From Acetobacteraceae bacterium (GTDB lineage Bacteria > Pseudomonadota > Alphaproteobacteria > Acetobacterales > Acetobacteraceae): a DNA stretch of 33,983 bases. Position 1 is the stretch's first letter. The number at the start of each line of letters is the position of its first letter. This document shows, piece after piece, positions 33,198-33,983 of this stretch. Where the stretch lies: NCBI GenBank assembly GCA_027451405.1, contig DAIDJM010000019.1, positions 1 through 33,983 of the forward strand. The letters run 5' to 3'. Below the pieces are notes generated by a model. It was not told the origin of the DNA. It made no database searches and saw nothing but the letters and a program-made list of their open reading frames with translations. Position numbers and translations under genes: made by a program.

Positions 33198-33868
33198 GGC
33201 GGAGGGTGCTCGAGGCGCTGGTGGCGGCGCGGGCGGCGCGGCGGCCGGTGGTGCTGGCGACGAGGCTGTCGGACGGGGCGCAATGGTTGCTGCCGGATGC
33301 GGCGGAGGAGGCGGCGGGGCTGCGGGAGGCGGCGGCGGCGCGGCTTGCCGGGGAGGCGAGCGGGGTCGCGGAGATCGAGGGCGAGCGGTGGTTCCTGGCG
33401 GTGGAGGCGCCGGCGCCGCGGCTGGCGATCGTGGGGGCGGTGCATATCGCGCAGTCGCTGGCGGGGTTCGCGGGGGCGTGCGGGTTCGCGGTGACGGTGA
33501 TCGATCCGCGCGCGGCGTTTGCGACCGAGGCGCGGTTTCCGGGGGCGGCGGTGGCGGTCGCGTGGCCCGGGGAGGCGCTGGCGGCGCTGGGGACGGATGC
33601 GCGGACGGCGGTGGTGGCGCTGTCGCACGATCCGAAGATCGACGATCCGGCGCTGGATGCGGCGCTGCGGAGCGAAGCTTTTTACGTGGCGGCGCTGGGG
33701 TCGCGGCGGTCGCATGCGGCGCGGCTCGAGCGGCTCAGGGCGCTTGGGCATGGGGCGGCGGCGCTGGCGCGCATCCGAGGGCCGGCGGGGCTGGCGATCG
33801 GGGCGAAGACGGCGCCGGAGATCGCGCTCAGCATCGCGGCGCAGCTGGTGGAGGCGCGGCGGGCTTGA
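33194..33868 (+). CDS. XdhC/CoxI family protein, Rossmann-domain piece
   Basis: Predicted 224 aa from a TTG at 33194 that overlaps the previous stop as TTGA, with GAGG eight nucleotides upstream. The C-terminal XdhC Rossmann domain shows LAIVGAVHIAQSLAGFAGACGF, TVIDPRAAFATEARFPG, VVALSHDPKIDDPAL and YVAALGSRRSHAARLERL, ending with PEIALSIAAQLVEAR. The usual GAGH at the loop is GAVH here. It presumably acts with the 106-aa protein as a two-subunit form of XdhC. The GTG at 33206 is an alternative start with the ribosome binding site too close. Confidence 0.85.
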   Translation: MRRRVLEALVAARAARRPVVLATRLSDGAQWLLPDAAEEAAGLREAAAARLAGEASGVAEIEGERWFLAVEAPAPRLAIVGAVHIAQSLAGFAGACGFAVTVIDPRAAFATEARFPGAAVAVAWPGEALAALGTDARTAVVALSHDPKIDDPALDAALRSEAFYVAALGSRRSHAARLERLRALGHGAAALARIRGPAGLAIGAKTAPEIALSIAAQLVEARRA

Positions 33869-33983
33869 GGGTCGCGGCGATCGTGCTGGGGGCGGGGCGG
33901 GGGCGGCGGTTCGGGGGACAGAAATTGCTCGAAGCGGTCGGCGGGCGGCCGCTCGTTTCGCATGCGGTGGGGGCGGCGCTGGC
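33865..33983 (+). CDS. MobA/MocA-like nucleotidyltransferase (partial)
   Basis: The gene starts with a TTG at 33865 that overlaps the previous stop as TTGA and runs off the right edge. The visible 39 residues begin RVAAIVLGAGRGRRFGGQKLLEAVGG, the NTP-binding loop (L-A-A/G-G-x-x-x-R-F-G-x-x-K) of the MobA-like NTP transferase family. Next to XdhC this is most likely the molybdenum cofactor cytidylyltransferase MocA, making the MCD cofactor used by CO-dehydrogenase/xanthine-dehydrogenase-type enzymes. Assignment between MocA and other members needs the missing part. Confidence 0.75.
   Translation, partial: MRVAAIVLGAGRGRRFGGQKLLEAVGGRPLVSHAVGAAL

Overview
The window is a high-GC chromosomal stretch from an alphaproteobacterium. 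The most likely family is Acetobacteraceae, perhaps an Acidiphilium-like acidophile. That is inferred from base composition, from a pyruvate dehydrogenase operon whose E1 beta subunit carries its own lipoyl domain, and from the style of the dispersed palindromic repeats. No 16S or other marker is present to prove it. Apart from a clipped IS5-type transposase at the left edge, most of the content is housekeeping and transport genes. No rRNA, tRNA, CRISPR array or prophage was seen.

Layout. 1-245: end of an insertion sequence and two strong palindromes. 324-1328 (-): lipoprotein lytic transglycosylase. 1552-4209 (+): two-gene polysaccharide-type ABC exporter and a Gfo/Idh/MocA oxidoreductase. 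4522-6041 (+): HXXEE membrane protein and a methyltransferase. 6082-7007 (-): ExoD and a small membrane protein, translationally coupled. 7126-9799 (-): two alpha/beta hydrolases on either side of a lower-GC orphan gene. 9945-13879 (+): mutS and an exported beta-lactamase-fold serine hydrolase. 14042-18277 (-): TonB-dependent receptor followed by exbB-exbD-tonB. 18670-19098 (-): DUF1398 protein. 19273-21909 (-): molybdate importer modABC, with rppH (21976-22431) upstream. 22527-28145 (+): pdhA-pdhB-pdhC-GNAT-lpd, a near-gapless operon. 28231-28701 (-): DUF1801 protein. 28805-31999 (-): large exported BNR-repeat protein, divergent from a stand-alone receiver protein (32174-32578). 32613-32765 (-): DUF3309 mini-membrane protein. 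32877-33983 (+): a two-piece XdhC/CoxI and the start of a MobA/MocA-like nucleotidyltransferase. The last group matures molybdenum hydroxylases, so it fits functionally with modABC elsewhere in the window.

The most unusual content is two families of dispersed palindromic elements. Family A (about 60-100 bp, ten near-complete or partial copies plus one fragment) carries a hairpin of the CTGGGGCC-loop-GGCCCCAG type, a second hairpin, and a tail ending CCGCCGGAGGC. Several copies merge with gene ends: they supply a stop codon (tonB, rppH), a Shine-Dalgarno (modA), or in-frame N-terminal extensions (modC, GNAT). This recalls the Rickettsia palindromic elements. Family B (about 125 bp) is a palindrome whose two arms are themselves A/T-rich hairpins. 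It occurs at 4211, 4390 and 9808, and as two separated arms that bracket the DUF1801 gene at 28.15-28.80 kb. One copy has been tandemly duplicated together with the 3' end of the neighbouring gene.
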